Positions 49,478 to 58,171 of a stretch of DNA of 64,000 bases are shown in pieces (the stretch's first letter is position 1; each line of letters begins with the position of its first letter). Source of the DNA: JAURVT01 sp049059935 (GTDB taxonomy: Bacteria > Actinomycetota > Actinomycetes > Propionibacteriales > Nocardioidaceae); the NCBI RefSeq assembly GCF_049059935.1, contig NZ_JBMGQR010000014.1:12150-76149 (forward strand), given 5' to 3'. The position numbers were made by a program, and so were the translations under genes. A model generated the notes under the pieces. It saw nothing but the letters and a program-made list of their open reading frames with translations. It was not told where the DNA came from and made no database searches.

Positions 49478-51766
49478 TCAGGACGTCCCGAGCTCGAGCA
49501 CGACGTAGTCGCCCGAGCGGAACCTCTCCCGTGCGAGGTCCTGCAGCGGACGCCAGTCCTGGCTGATCGTCGTGTTGACCACGAGCCACCGGACGCCGTA
49601 CGTCGCGCGGAGCCGCTCGACCGTCCGCTCCGTCGGCCGCTCGAACACCGCGTCGTTGATGCTCAGGCGGCGCTGGTCCCAGAACGGCACCCGGTAGGCG
49701 GGCAGGTCGAGGCGGACGGCCCGCGGCCCGTTGCGCGCGGTGTACGCCCAGCCCTCGACGAGGGTGCGGCGCTCGCTGTAGGCCGAGACCCAGAACGTGC
49801 GGTTGTCGCACTCGTCGCCACGACCGGCGACACGACGGCAGTGCTGGTCGGTGGCGACCAGGTCGTCGGGCGAGGAGTGGTCGCGCAGCCATCGTGCCGC
49901 CTCGATGCCGCCGGGCCCGATCTGCTCGAGGTCGGTCGTCGGCTGGATGCCGGTGCCGACCCCGTCCTGCAGCGTGGGCAGCCACCGGACGAGGGCCTGC
50001 GGCCCGGACGCCATCGTCGTCCCGGTCACCATCGCCGCCACCACGACCAGCACCAGACCGTGCCTCCCCGAACGCCGGCCGACGACCGCGGCGACCGCGC
50101 CGACGACGAGCACGGCCGCAGCGATGACCGCCCAGGGCACGACCACCTCGCGACCGCGCAGCGCGTCGCCGGGACCGGGGAACGTGACGGCGCCGAGCAC
50201 CACGAGCGAGACCGCCACCCCCGCCAGTGCCGACAGGGCGGCGAGGGCCCAGCGCCTCGGCCGGTCGCCGCACACCTGGTGCAGGCCCCACCCCGCGGCC
50301 ACCGTGGCGGCGACCGGCACGACGCGCGCGAAGTAGAGCTGGTTGCCGCTGTTGGAGGCCAGCACGGCCACCGCGCCCAGGCCGGCGCCGGTGACCATCA
50401 CGAGCAGCTGGGCCGCGGGGTCGCGACGCGTCGCGCGCCCGACGAGCAGCAGGCCCGCGGCCGAGGTGCACACCCACCCGACGAGCCACACCAGTGCGAG
50501 CAGGACCGACACCGCCGGCGCGACGTCGTCCTCGTCGACGCCCGCGCCGGCCCGGACGCCGAGCAGCCGGCCGACCGTCAGCGGTCCGAGGCCGACGCCC
50601 TGCGCGCCGCCTCCGTAGACGAGCGCCTGCGCGACCAGGGCCGACACCACGACGACCACCACCACGGCGCCGGCGGCCACGACGGTGCGCCGGGACCGGA
50701 ACGACAGGATCGCGACGGCCAGGACGCCCGCGCCGACCACCGGCAGCAGGGAGCCCTTGGCGCCGGAGGCGACCACGAGCAGCAGCACCAGCGGGAGCCA
50801 GCCGGCACCGAGGGACCTCACCCCGTCGCGCAGGCAGGTCGCGAGCAGCACCAGCGTCGCCGGGAGGAGCACCTGGGCGAAGGTGGTCGTCGGGCTCAGG
50901 TAGAGCACGCCGCCGGTGTAGAGCTCGGCGAGCACCGGCGGCAGCACGGGACCGGCGGCCAGGGCGAGCAGCAGGGGTGGCACGAGCGAGGCCGCCCACG
51001 ACCCCGTCAGGCGGTGCACGACGGCTCCCGCCCCCACCAGGGTCAGGACGATCATCGGCAGCAGCGACAGGCGCTCGAGGAGCACCACGGGCTCGATCCC
51101 GGTGGACCACGAGGTCGCGGCCACCTCGGCGTGGACGAACCAGTGGTACAGGAGCGGCTCGCCGGACACGAAGGGCACGTCGGCCGGGAGGTGGTGGCGC
51201 AGCTCGCCCACCAGCGACAGGTGGTACGGCTGGTCGGGGTAGGGCTGACGGGGCGAGGCGCCGTCGAGGGGGCGCGGGAACCACAGCGCACGGGCGCAGA
51301 ACGCGGCCACCACCGCGACGAGGGCGGCCACCGACCACGACCACCACACCGGCGCCGACGGGCCCCGACGCCAGGCGCGGGCCCGCCACGTCGGCACCGC
51401 GAGCGAGGCCACCACGACCGCGGCCGGCAGCAGCAGGTGGGCGAGCGGGACCCCCGCCGCGCGGGCCGGGAGGTAGGCCAGCAGCTCGAGGCAGTAGCCG
51501 AGCCCGCCCCCGAGGGCGGCGTCGAGCACGAGCGGACGGGATGGGCCGGGGACCGTGAGGCGCCACAGGACGGTGCCCGGCACGACGATCACGCCCACCG
51601 CCCAGACGGTGAACACGAGCACGTCGACGAGCGCGACGTCCGCGGCGACGAGCAGCGTCGTCACGACCGCCCAGCACGCGAGGGCGGCGACCCAGCCGCC
51701 GAGGGCGGGCCGGCCGCGGGACGGTCCGCGGGTCCCGAGCACGGGGTCCTGCGCCGTCACCGCCAC
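49478..51766 (-). CDS. Multi-span membrane protein, putative GT-C glycosyltransferase (paralogue 2)
   Basis: A 762-residue protein sharing with the one at 43698-45992: PYPDQPYHLSLVGELRHH, YHWFVHAEVAATSW, YLSPTTTFAQ, ASGAKGSLLPV, QALVYGGGAQG, ARWLRDHSSPDDLVAT, CDNRTFW and RTLVEGWAYTAR. A dozen or more membrane helices and an outward C-terminal domain of about 120 residues are expected. GTG start. Two such enzymes flanking gtrA-, gtrB- and epimerase-like genes suggests two acceptors or two linkages for lipid-linked sugars. Confidence 0.65.
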   Translation of the reverse strand: MAVTAQDPVLGTRGPSRGRPALGGWVAALACWAVVTTLLVAADVALVDVLVFTVWAVGVIVVPGTVLWRLTVPGPSRPLVLDAALGGGLGYCLELLAYLPARAAGVPLAHLLLPAAVVVASLAVPTWRARAWRRGPSAPVWWSWSVAALVAVVAAFCARALWFPRPLDGASPRQPYPDQPYHLSLVGELRHHLPADVPFVSGEPLLYHWFVHAEVAATSWSTGIEPVVLLERLSLLPMIVLTLVGAGAVVHRLTGSWAASLVPPLLLALAAGPVLPPVLAELYTGGVLYLSPTTTFAQVLLPATLVLLATCLRDGVRSLGAGWLPLVLLLVVASGAKGSLLPVVGAGVLAVAILSFRSRRTVVAAGAVVVVVVVSALVAQALVYGGGAQGVGLGPLTVGRLLGVRAGAGVDEDDVAPAVSVLLALVWLVGWVCTSAAGLLLVGRATRRDPAAQLLVMVTGAGLGAVAVLASNSGNQLYFARVVPVAATVAAGWGLHQVCGDRPRRWALAALSALAGVAVSLVVLGAVTFPGPGDALRGREVVVPWAVIAAAVLVVGAVAAVVGRRSGRHGLVLVVVAAMVTGTTMASGPQALVRWLPTLQDGVGTGIQPTTDLEQIGPGGIEAARWLRDHSSPDDLVATDQHCRRVAGRGDECDNRTFWVSAYSERRTLVEGWAYTARNGPRAVRLDLPAYRVPFWDQRRLSINDAVFERPTERTVERLRATYGVRWLVVNTTISQDWRPLQDLARERFRSGDYVVLELGTS

Positions 51767-51800
51767 GTCGGGAGCGTACCGGCCGCTCTAAGGTCGGCCC

Positions 51801-52712
51801 GTGAGCACCCGACCGCTGCGCGAGGCCTGGCACGAGGCCTCCTACGGCCCCGCCGGGTTCTGGACGCGCGAGTCGCCGCAGCACCACTTCCGGACCTCCG
51901 CGCACGCCTCCGACGTGCTGGCGCGCGCGGTGCTCGAGCTGGTGCGACGTCGCGGGCTGCGCGAGGTGGTCGACCTCGGCGCGGGCGGTGGCGAGCTGCT
52001 GGCCGGGCTGCGGGCGCTGGCGGAACCAGGTGAGCTCGACCTCGTGGGCGTCGACCTGCGGGGCCGGCCCGACGGGCTCCCCGACGCGATCGGGTGGTCC
52101 GCCGACCTGCCGGTCGTGTGCTCGGGGCTGCTGGTCGCGCACGAGTGGCTGGACGACGTGCCGTGCGACGTGGTGGAGGTGGACGACGACGGGGTGGTGC
52201 GTGACGTCGTCGTGGGCGCCGACGGCTCGTTCGGTCTGGGCGAGCCGGTGCGCTCGGCGTGGCTGGAACGCTGGTGGCCGGTTCAGGCGCCGGGCGAGCG
52301 AGCCGAGGTCGGCAGCAGCCGTGACGACGCATGGGCGTCGGCCGTCGAGCGGGTCGCGCCCGGGGGCGTCGCGCTGGCCGTCGACTACGGCCACCTGACC
52401 GGCGGGCGTCCCCCGCTGGGGTCGCTGCGGGCGTACCGCGGCGGGCGGGAGGTCGACGTCGTCCTCGACGGGTCGTGCGACGTCACCGCCCACGTCGCAG
52501 TCGACTCCCTCGCCGACCGCGTCGACGGGCACCTGGTGCGCCAGCGGCACGCGCTGCTCGACCTGGGGGTGACCGGGTCCCGTCCCGACCGCGACCTCGC
52601 CCACACCGACCCGGTCGCCTACCTCACCGCCCTCTCCCGGGCCGGCGACGAGGCCGAGCTCCTCGCCCCCGGCGGCCTCGGCGACTTCTGGTGGGTCCTG
52701 TCCGAGCGCTGA
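51801..52712 (+). CDS. MidA/NDUFAF7-like SAM-dependent methyltransferase
   Basis: A 303-residue protein: YGPAGFWTRESPQHHFRTSAHAS, SAM motif VVDLGAGGGELLAGL, VAHEWLDDVPCDVVEVDDDG, VALAVDYGHL and RQRHALLDLGVTG. These match the MidA family, whose mitochondrial member methylates an arginine of the 49-kDa (NuoD-type) subunit of complex I. A NuoD paralogue lies 2.6 kb downstream on the same strand. The protein is shorter than the mitochondrial form. Confidence 0.8.
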   Translation: MSTRPLREAWHEASYGPAGFWTRESPQHHFRTSAHASDVLARAVLELVRRRGLREVVDLGAGGGELLAGLRALAEPGELDLVGVDLRGRPDGLPDAIGWSADLPVVCSGLLVAHEWLDDVPCDVVEVDDDGVVRDVVVGADGSFGLGEPVRSAWLERWWPVQAPGERAEVGSSRDDAWASAVERVAPGGVALAVDYGHLTGGRPPLGSLRAYRGGREVDVVLDGSCDVTAHVAVDSLADRVDGHLVRQRHALLDLGVTGSRPDRDLAHTDPVAYLTALSRAGDEAELLAPGGLGDFWWVLSER

Positions 52713-52772
52713 ACCTCTGGTCGGTGGTCAGCGAGATCCCGGTCGTGCCCAGGTCGAGCCTGATCGGGGCAT

Positions 52773-52864
52773 GGCGCCCGGATGGCAAGGCGCGTCGGCG
52801 AAGGCGAACTGGGTTCGTTCGTCGAGCCGGCAGCAACGCAGCCAGGCGGGATGCCAGGGCCCGC
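52773..52864 (-). repeat. Stop-codon-associated interspersed repeat, copy 3
   Basis: Runs from the stop codon of the universal stress protein gene. Gene-sense blocks: GCGGGCCCTGGCATCCCGCC, TGCGTTGC, GGCTCGACGAACGA, CCAGTTCGCCTTCGCC, GCGCCTTGCCATCCGGGCGCC shortened by its ends. It is the best-preserved partner of copy 1 and sits between convergent genes. Confidence 0.72.
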
Positions 52865-53743
52865 TCAGCGGGGGACGACGACCACGGGGACGGGGGTGTG
52901 GCGGAGGATGCGGGTGGCCGTGGAGCCGAGGAAGACGCGGGCGAGCGGGCCGTGCTCGCTGGAGCCGACGACGAGGAGGTCGCCGTCCTCCCACGCGAAG
53001 CCCTCGAGCGTGGTGGACCAGCGGTCGCCCTCGACGAGGTGGGTGCCCTGCAGGACGGTGCTGGGGTTGGCCGAGCGGAACGCGGTGGTGGCGACGCGGT
53101 GCGCCTCCTCCACCTGGGAGCGCCATGCGTCGTAGACGCCCTGGTCGATGCGCGGGCCCATCGCCGAGCGGCCCTGCGTGCGGACGGCGAACGTCACGGC
53201 CTCGACGGACGCGCCGAGGCGCTCGGCCAGCGGGGCGACGGTGCGTGCCAGCGACACGTCGGCCCGGGTGGGGTCGAGGGCCAGGACGAGGCGCCTCACG
53301 GGCGTGTCCCCGGCCCGGTAGCCGCGCGGGGCGAGCGCGACGGGCAGGTCGGAGCTGTGGACGAGGCGGTCGCTCGTGCTGCCGAGCGCGACGTGGCCGA
53401 ACGCGCCGTCGGTGGACGAGCCCACCACCAGCAGGCTCGCGCCGCGCTTGGTGCCCTCGTCGAGCAGCACCCGCGGCACCGACCGACCGGTGCGGACGAC
53501 CTGCGCGACGTCGAGGTCGTCGGGCAGCTCCTCACGGGCCCGGGCCACGGCCTCGGCGGCCAGGCTCTCGAGGTGGTTGCGCCAGTCGGAGTCGACGCCG
53601 CGGGCGAGCGTCGGGCTCTCCCACGAGTCGTGCACCACGCAGCACAGGACGAGCGGCTCACCCGCCGATCCGGCCAGCTGCCCGGCGAGGTTGAGGCCGG
53701 CGGTGCTCTGCACGTCGGGGCCGAAGCCCACCACGATGGTCAC
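52865..53743 (-). CDS. Universal stress protein with two UspA domains
   Basis: A 292-residue tandem Usp protein. Each half ends with an ATP-binding type Gly-rich block: LLVVGSSTDGAFGHVALGSTSDRLVH and LLVVGSSEHGPLARVFLGSTATRILR, then PVPVVVVPR. Role in stress or permease regulation is inferred from the GTGA overlap with the upstream amino acid permease, a frequent pairing. Confidence 0.88.
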   Translation of the reverse strand: MTIVVGFGPDVQSTAGLNLAGQLAGSAGEPLVLCCVVHDSWESPTLARGVDSDWRNHLESLAAEAVARAREELPDDLDVAQVVRTGRSVPRVLLDEGTKRGASLLVVGSSTDGAFGHVALGSTSDRLVHSSDLPVALAPRGYRAGDTPVRRLVLALDPTRADVSLARTVAPLAERLGASVEAVTFAVRTQGRSAMGPRIDQGVYDAWRSQVEEAHRVATTAFRSANPSTVLQGTHLVEGDRWSTTLEGFAWEDGDLLVVGSSEHGPLARVFLGSTATRILRHTPVPVVVVPR

Positions 53744-55167
53744 GACGGGACGTCCTCTCGGAGGCGGGAGTGCTTGAAGCCGTAGGCGAAGTAGAAGGCG
53801 ATCATCACGCCGACCCAGACGGCGAACGCCACCCAGGTGTACCAGTGCAGGCCGTAGAGCACGTAGGCGCACGCCGCGATCGCCAGCACGGGCGTCACCG
53901 GGTAGCCCGGCACCTTGAAGCCGCGCTCCATGTCGGGCTCGCGCACCCGCAGCAGGATGACCGCGATCGAGACGACGCTGAACGCCACCAGGGTGCCGAT
54001 GCTGGTGAGGTCGATGAGCGAGTCGAGCGGCACCAGCCCGGCGAGCAGGCCGACCACCACCGCGACGATGACCGTGTTGTTGACGGGCGTCCGGGTGCGC
54101 CTGCTGACGCTGGCGAACACCGGCGGCAGCATCCGGTCGCGTCCCATCGAGAACAGGATGCGCGTCTGGCCGTAGAGCGTCACCAGCGTGACGCTGAAGA
54201 TGGAGATGATCGCCCCGGCCGCCAGCACCGTGCCCGGCCAGCTCGCGCCGAGGACGTTCTGGAGGATCTGCGCGAGCCCGGCCTCCTGGCCCTCGAAGTC
54301 CTGGTAGGGCTGGGCGGCGACGCCGACGACGGCGACCGCGATGTAGACCGTCGAGACGATCAGCAGCGAGATGACGATCGCGAGCGGCATGGTCCGCTTC
54401 GCGTCCTTGACCTCGTTGCCGGCGGTGGAGACGGCGTCCAGGCCGATGAAGGAGAAGAAGATGGTGGCGGCCGCGAGGTTGATGCCCGCCAGGCCGAACG
54501 GGGCGAAGTCCGCGAGGTTGTCGCTGTTCCAGCCGGTGGCACCGACGCACACGAACAGCGTCAGCACGCCGAGCTTGATGCCGACCATGATCACGTTGGC
54601 CTTGGCCGACTCGCTCGCGCCGCGGATCAGCAGCAGCGCGCACAGGGCCACCAGGATCATCGCCGGCAGGTTCACGTAGCCGTTCTCGGTGGACGCGACG
54701 GCCTCGGGGATCTGCAGCGAGCCGTCGGTCACGTTGCCGATGAACTGGTTCAGGTACTGCGACCAGCCCACCGAGACCGCCGCCGACGACACGCCGTACT
54801 CCAGCAGCAGGCACGCCGCCACGCCCATCGCGACGATCTCGCCCAGCGTCGCGTACGCGTAGGAGTAGGTGGACCCCGACACCGGGATGCTGGACGCGAG
54901 CTCGGCGTAGCAGAGCGCCGTCAGCCCGGCGGTGATCGCGGCGATGACGAAGGAGATCATCACCGCGGGCCCCGCGTCGGGCACCGCCTCGGACAGCACG
55001 AAGAAGATGCCGGTGCCGACCGTGGCGCCGACGCCCAGCCCGACCAGCTGCCACAGCCCGATGGTGCGCTCGAGCCCGGAGTCGGCGTCGCCGTCTGGCT
55101 CGATCGGCTTGCGCCGGAGGATCTGCGCCGAGAACGAGGGGGCGCTCGGCCCCGGCCTGACGGTCAT
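53740..55167 (-). CDS. APC-superfamily cationic amino acid permease
   Basis: A 475-residue, about 12-helix transporter. The substrate-binding unwound helix 1 is GLGVGATVGTGIFFVLS; helix 6 carries FFSFIGLDAVSTAGNEVKD. It looks like the CAT/YfnA type for Lys/Arg-like or branched amino acids. MTVRPGP at 55167 is chosen though the nearest strong GGGGAGG site is about 21 bases away, so an upstream start cannot be excluded. Co-translated with the universal stress protein. Confidence 0.88.
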   Translation of the reverse strand: MTVRPGPSAPSFSAQILRRKPIEPDGDADSGLERTIGLWQLVGLGVGATVGTGIFFVLSEAVPDAGPAVMISFVIAAITAGLTALCYAELASSIPVSGSTYSYAYATLGEIVAMGVAACLLLEYGVSSAAVSVGWSQYLNQFIGNVTDGSLQIPEAVASTENGYVNLPAMILVALCALLLIRGASESAKANVIMVGIKLGVLTLFVCVGATGWNSDNLADFAPFGLAGINLAAATIFFSFIGLDAVSTAGNEVKDAKRTMPLAIVISLLIVSTVYIAVAVVGVAAQPYQDFEGQEAGLAQILQNVLGASWPGTVLAAGAIISIFSVTLVTLYGQTRILFSMGRDRMLPPVFASVSRRTRTPVNNTVIVAVVVGLLAGLVPLDSLIDLTSIGTLVAFSVVSIAVILLRVREPDMERGFKVPGYPVTPVLAIAACAYVLYGLHWYTWVAFAVWVGVMIAFYFAYGFKHSRLREDVPS

Positions 55168-55268
55168 GGGCTGATCGAACCACCAGGCACCTCCCCTGGC
55201 AATGACCCGGGCCGACCGCCACACGACCGTCACACCGGCGACACGTCCGCTCCGCCTAGGGTGACGCC

Positions 55269-56489
55269 ATGACCGACGCCGACCGCCCCGACGGCCGTGA
55301 GGTCGTCGTCGGCATCGGGGCGGGCGCGGCCGGCTTCGACCACGAGCGGGGCGGCGGCGGGCCGGGATCGACGATCGCCACCACCGACATGGTGCTGAAC
55401 GTCGGTCCGCAGCACCCCGCCACCCACGGCGTCCTGCGCCTGCGGCTCACCCTGGACGGCGAGCGGATCGTCGCGTGCGAGCCGATCGTCGGCTACATGC
55501 ACCGCGGCGTCGAGAAGCTGTTCGAGGTGCGCGACTACCGCCAGATCATCGTGCTGGCGAACCGGCACGACTGGCTGAGCGCGTTCTCCTCCGAGCTGGG
55601 CGTCGTCATGGCCGTGGAGCACATGCTCGGCATGGAGGTGCCCGAGCGTGCCGTCTGGCTGCGCACGATGCTCGCCGAGCTGAACCGGGTGCTCAACCAC
55701 CTGATGTTCCTCGGCTCCTACCCGCTGGAGATCGGCGCGATCACGCCGATGTTCTACGCGTTCCGCGAGCGCGAGACGATCCAGGAGGTGATGGAGGAGG
55801 TCTCCGGCGGCCGGATGCACTACATGTTCAACCGCGTCGGCGGGCTCAAGGAGGACGTCCCCGCCGGCTGGACCGGACGCGTGCGCGCCGCCGTCCACGC
55901 CGTCCGCACCCGGCTGCCGCAGGTGGAGGACCTCGTCCTCGACAACGAGATCTTCCGCGCCCGCACGCGGGGCGTCGGGGTGCTGTCGCCCGAGCTGGTG
56001 CACGCCTACGGCGTCTCCGGCCCGATCGCGCGGGCCAGCGGCGTCGACCTCGACCTGCGCCGCGACGAGCCCTACCTGGCGTACGGGACGCTCGCCGACG
56101 AGGGCGTGCTCAAGGTCGTGACGCGTACCGAGGGCGACTCCTACGCCCGCTTCTGCTGCTTGGCCGACCAGATCCGGGTGTCGCTCGACCTCGTCGACGC
56201 GTGCCTGGCGCACCTGGACGACCTGCCGCCCGGCCCCGTCGGCGTCCGGCTGCCCAAGATCGTCAAGGCCCCCGAGGGCTCGACGTACGTCTGGACCGAG
56301 AACCCCCTGGGACTGAACGGCTACTACCTGGTCTCGCGCGGCGAGAAGACGCCGTGGCGGCTCAAGCTGCGCTCGGCGTCGTTCAACAACGTCGCCGTGC
56401 TCCCCCACGTCCTCCAGGGCTGCGTCGTGGCCGACATGGTGGCCGTCCTGGGCTCGATGTTCTTCGTCGTCGGCGACATCGACAAGTAG
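55269..56489 (+). CDS. Orphan NADH-quinone oxidoreductase subunit D paralogue
   Basis: A 406-residue NuoD/49-kDa family protein: VGPQHPATHGVLRL, GYMHRGVEKLFE, NRHDWLSAF, MLGMEVPERA, ELNRVLNHLMFLG, EKTPWRLKLRSASFNN and the C-terminal GSMFFVVGDIDK. No other nuo gene is in the window, so it is outside the complex I operon. Streptomyces has a NuoD2-type gene next to the folate/ftsH cluster as I recall. The quinone-site histidine and tyrosine region looks intact. Partner subunits are unknown. Confidence 0.88.
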   Translation: MTDADRPDGREVVVGIGAGAAGFDHERGGGGPGSTIATTDMVLNVGPQHPATHGVLRLRLTLDGERIVACEPIVGYMHRGVEKLFEVRDYRQIIVLANRHDWLSAFSSELGVVMAVEHMLGMEVPERAVWLRTMLAELNRVLNHLMFLGSYPLEIGAITPMFYAFRERETIQEVMEEVSGGRMHYMFNRVGGLKEDVPAGWTGRVRAAVHAVRTRLPQVEDLVLDNEIFRARTRGVGVLSPELVHAYGVSGPIARASGVDLDLRRDEPYLAYGTLADEGVLKVVTRTEGDSYARFCCLADQIRVSLDLVDACLAHLDDLPPGPVGVRLPKIVKAPEGSTYVWTENPLGLNGYYLVSRGEKTPWRLKLRSASFNNVAVLPHVLQGCVVADMVAVLGSMFFVVGDIDK

Positions 56490-56510
56490 CCGATCGCTTC
56501 GTGGATCTCC

Positions 56511-56541
56511 CGCAACGTGGCCAGGCGGGATGCCAGGGCCG
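56511..56541 (-). repeat. Stop-codon-associated interspersed repeat, short copy
   Basis: Directly downstream of the stop of the gene at 56542: CGGCCCTGGCATCCCGCCTG then GCCACGTTGC, matching the first third of the full copies. The rest is replaced by the nuoD 3' flank. Confidence 0.62.
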
Positions 56542-56940
56542 CTAGAGCTCCGGAGGGGGCTTGACGTCGAGAAGCTCCTGGAGCGTCAGCGCCAGGTGAC
56601 GGACGTTGGTCTCGGCGACGACGCGGGCCGCGTCGTCGTCGGCGAAGTCGATGTCTCGTCGGCAGATGGAGGCGACGACACCGCCCTCGACGCGCTGCAC
56701 CTGCGGGAAGTTGCGGGTCTCGCCCACGACGACGCGGAGCACGAGGGCACCCTCGTGGGCGCGGCTCCACCAGCGCTGCCAGGGCGGCGCGGTGGCCATG
56801 GTGTCGAAGTGCGAGAACACCGTGTCGAGGTAGACCTGCTCGGCCGGCGTGGACGCCTCGAGACGCTCGACCGTGACGGTGGGCGCCGCCTCGTCGGCGT
56901 GCGTCGAGGAGTCGGCGCTGCCGTCCCCGGCTCGATCCAT
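56542..56940 (-). CDS. Hypothetical protein, 132 residues
   Basis: A small soluble protein. The first 25 residues are acidic and probably disordered; the rest has a mixed alpha/beta pattern with WQRWWSRAHEGALVLRVVVGETRNFPQV, then CRRDIDFADDDAARVVAETNVRHLALTLQELL. I do not recognise the family. It lies between the orphan nuoD and a coiled-coil protein. Confidence 0.6.
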   Translation of the reverse strand: MDRAGDGSADSSTHADEAAPTVTVERLEASTPAEQVYLDTVFSHFDTMATAPPWQRWWSRAHEGALVLRVVVGETRNFPQVQRVEGGVVASICRRDIDFADDDAARVVAETNVRHLALTLQELLDVKPPPEL

Positions 56941-57023
56941 GTCGTGTGCTCCCCGTGACGCGTGCGAGTGCTGGAGGGTCTAGTGAACCAGCCCGGACCC
57001 GAACGGGCCCAGCATCCCGACGA

Positions 57024-57608
57024 TCAGGCCTGCTTGCGCGACTCGTCGTCGTGGGCGCGGGTGCTGGCCGCGGTGGCCGCCTGCTCCCAGTTGAGGAGGT
57101 CGACGATGGTCGGCACGTCGGCGCCGTCCCAGACCGCGAGCGCCTCGGCGACCTGGTCCTGGTCGGCCTTGAGCCCCTCGACGGTCTCGCTGAGCTCGGC
57201 GCTGCGACGACGCTCGGCCTCGAGCCTCTGACCGGTCTCGTGGGCCCGGGCCTCGGAGATCCGCAGGTTGCCGCGGACCTCGAGCAGGTCGGCGTCGCGA
57301 CGGGTGAGCCGCTCGGTCATCTGCTGGGCGAAGGTCGCCTGCTCACGGGTGCGGTCGGACAGGATGCGCTGGTACGCCTTGGCCTGCTGGGCGCGGTCCT
57401 TGGACCACTCCCGTCGGGTGTGCGCGATCTCGTTGGAGAGCAGACGGGCCGCCACGACACCCGCCACGACGGCCAGCGCCGCGGCGCCGACCAGCACGGG
57501 GAAGGTCGCGAGGAGGGCGGCCGACGTCACCACGAGGGAAGCACCGGCGAGCAGGGCGACGGCGCCCAGCGCGCGCCCGGAGCGTAGGCGGCGTCGTTCG
57601 GAGGACAT
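57024..57608 (-). CDS. Membrane-anchored coiled-coil protein, unknown function
   Basis: A 194-residue protein: a basic N-terminus, a hydrophobic hairpin at residues about 12-55 (two membrane helices), then about 110 residues of Glu/Arg/Gln-rich helix (RREWSKDRAQQAKAYQRILS, LRISEARAHETGQRLEAERR) predicted as coiled coil, and DVPTIVDLLNWE near the end. Likely an inner-membrane protein with a long cytoplasmic rod. No catalytic motif is present. Confidence 0.65.
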   Translation of the reverse strand: MSSERRRLRSGRALGAVALLAGASLVVTSAALLATFPVLVGAAALAVVAGVVAARLLSNEIAHTRREWSKDRAQQAKAYQRILSDRTREQATFAQQMTERLTRRDADLLEVRGNLRISEARAHETGQRLEAERRRSAELSETVEGLKADQDQVAEALAVWDGADVPTIVDLLNWEQAATAASTRAHDDESRKQA

Positions 57609-57682
57609 GGCGCCCAGCCTAGGCACCCGGCGCGCGTCGTCCGGGGAGCCACGCCGCACGGCGGGCGGTGCGTCGTCGCAGG

Positions 57683-58171
57683 TCAGGCGCGGGCGCTGTC
57701 GCCCGGGCCCGCCTTCTCGTCGTCGGGGTCCTTGGGCACCTCGCAGGCGCGCTCGAGGAGCAGCGAGGCGACGAGCACCAGCGCGGCACCGACCGCCGCG
57801 ACGAGCGAGCGCACCACCCGCTCGCGGGGCAGCGCGGCGTCCATCGAGTCGACGTAGCTGAGCGCGAACCCGAGGTAGCCGCCGAGCACGAGGGCGCCCA
57901 CGACGGCGCACGACTTGGCCAGCGCGAGCAGGCGGACGGCGCGGTCGGACTGCATGCGGCGGCGGTCGCGGTGCAGGGCCTGGTAGGTGGACCAGGCGAG
58001 CGTCCCGAGGATGGCCGCGACGAAGAACAGGGCGACCGGCGCCGTCCACGGCACGGACGGGACGATCCAGCCGAGGTTCTCGACGACGATGCGGATGGCG
58101 CGGCCGGCCACCAGGCCGACGGCGACGAGCAGGGCGAGCGCGACCGGTGAGGTGCGCCGCATCCGGCTCAC
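57683..58171 (-). CDS. DUF3180-family membrane protein
   Basis: A 162-residue protein with four membrane helices: about 8-30, 40-62, 82-105 and 117-140. RTSPVALALLVAVGLVAG and RAVRLLALAKSCAVVGALVLGGYLGFAL match DUF3180, a family found directly after folK in many actinobacteria. GTG start overlaps folK as GTGA. Function unknown. Confidence 0.82.
   Translation of the reverse strand: MSRMRRTSPVALALLVAVGLVAGRAIRIVVENLGWIVPSVPWTAPVALFFVAAILGTLAWSTYQALHRDRRRMQSDRAVRLLALAKSCAVVGALVLGGYLGFALSYVDSMDAALPRERVVRSLVAAVGAALVLVASLLLERACEVPKDPDDEKAGPGDSARA

Noticed and set aside
21115..51766. Checked the glycan locus for transposases, integrases, attachment-site repeats and CRISPR arrays
   Set aside because: None found by eye; the locus ends coincide with ordinary intergenic spacers.
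52624..52836. A possible small protein beginning MLPARRTNPVRLRRRALP in the repeat, with a near twin at 969-1190
   Set aside because: The similarity arises because both read the same repeat; no ribosome site is seen and the frame is not kept in the copies at 5541 and 63263.
57001..57020. CGGGCCCAGCATCCCG resembles the core of the interspersed repeat
   Set aside because: It has the opposite orientation to the downstream stop codon and none of the later blocks; probably chance.
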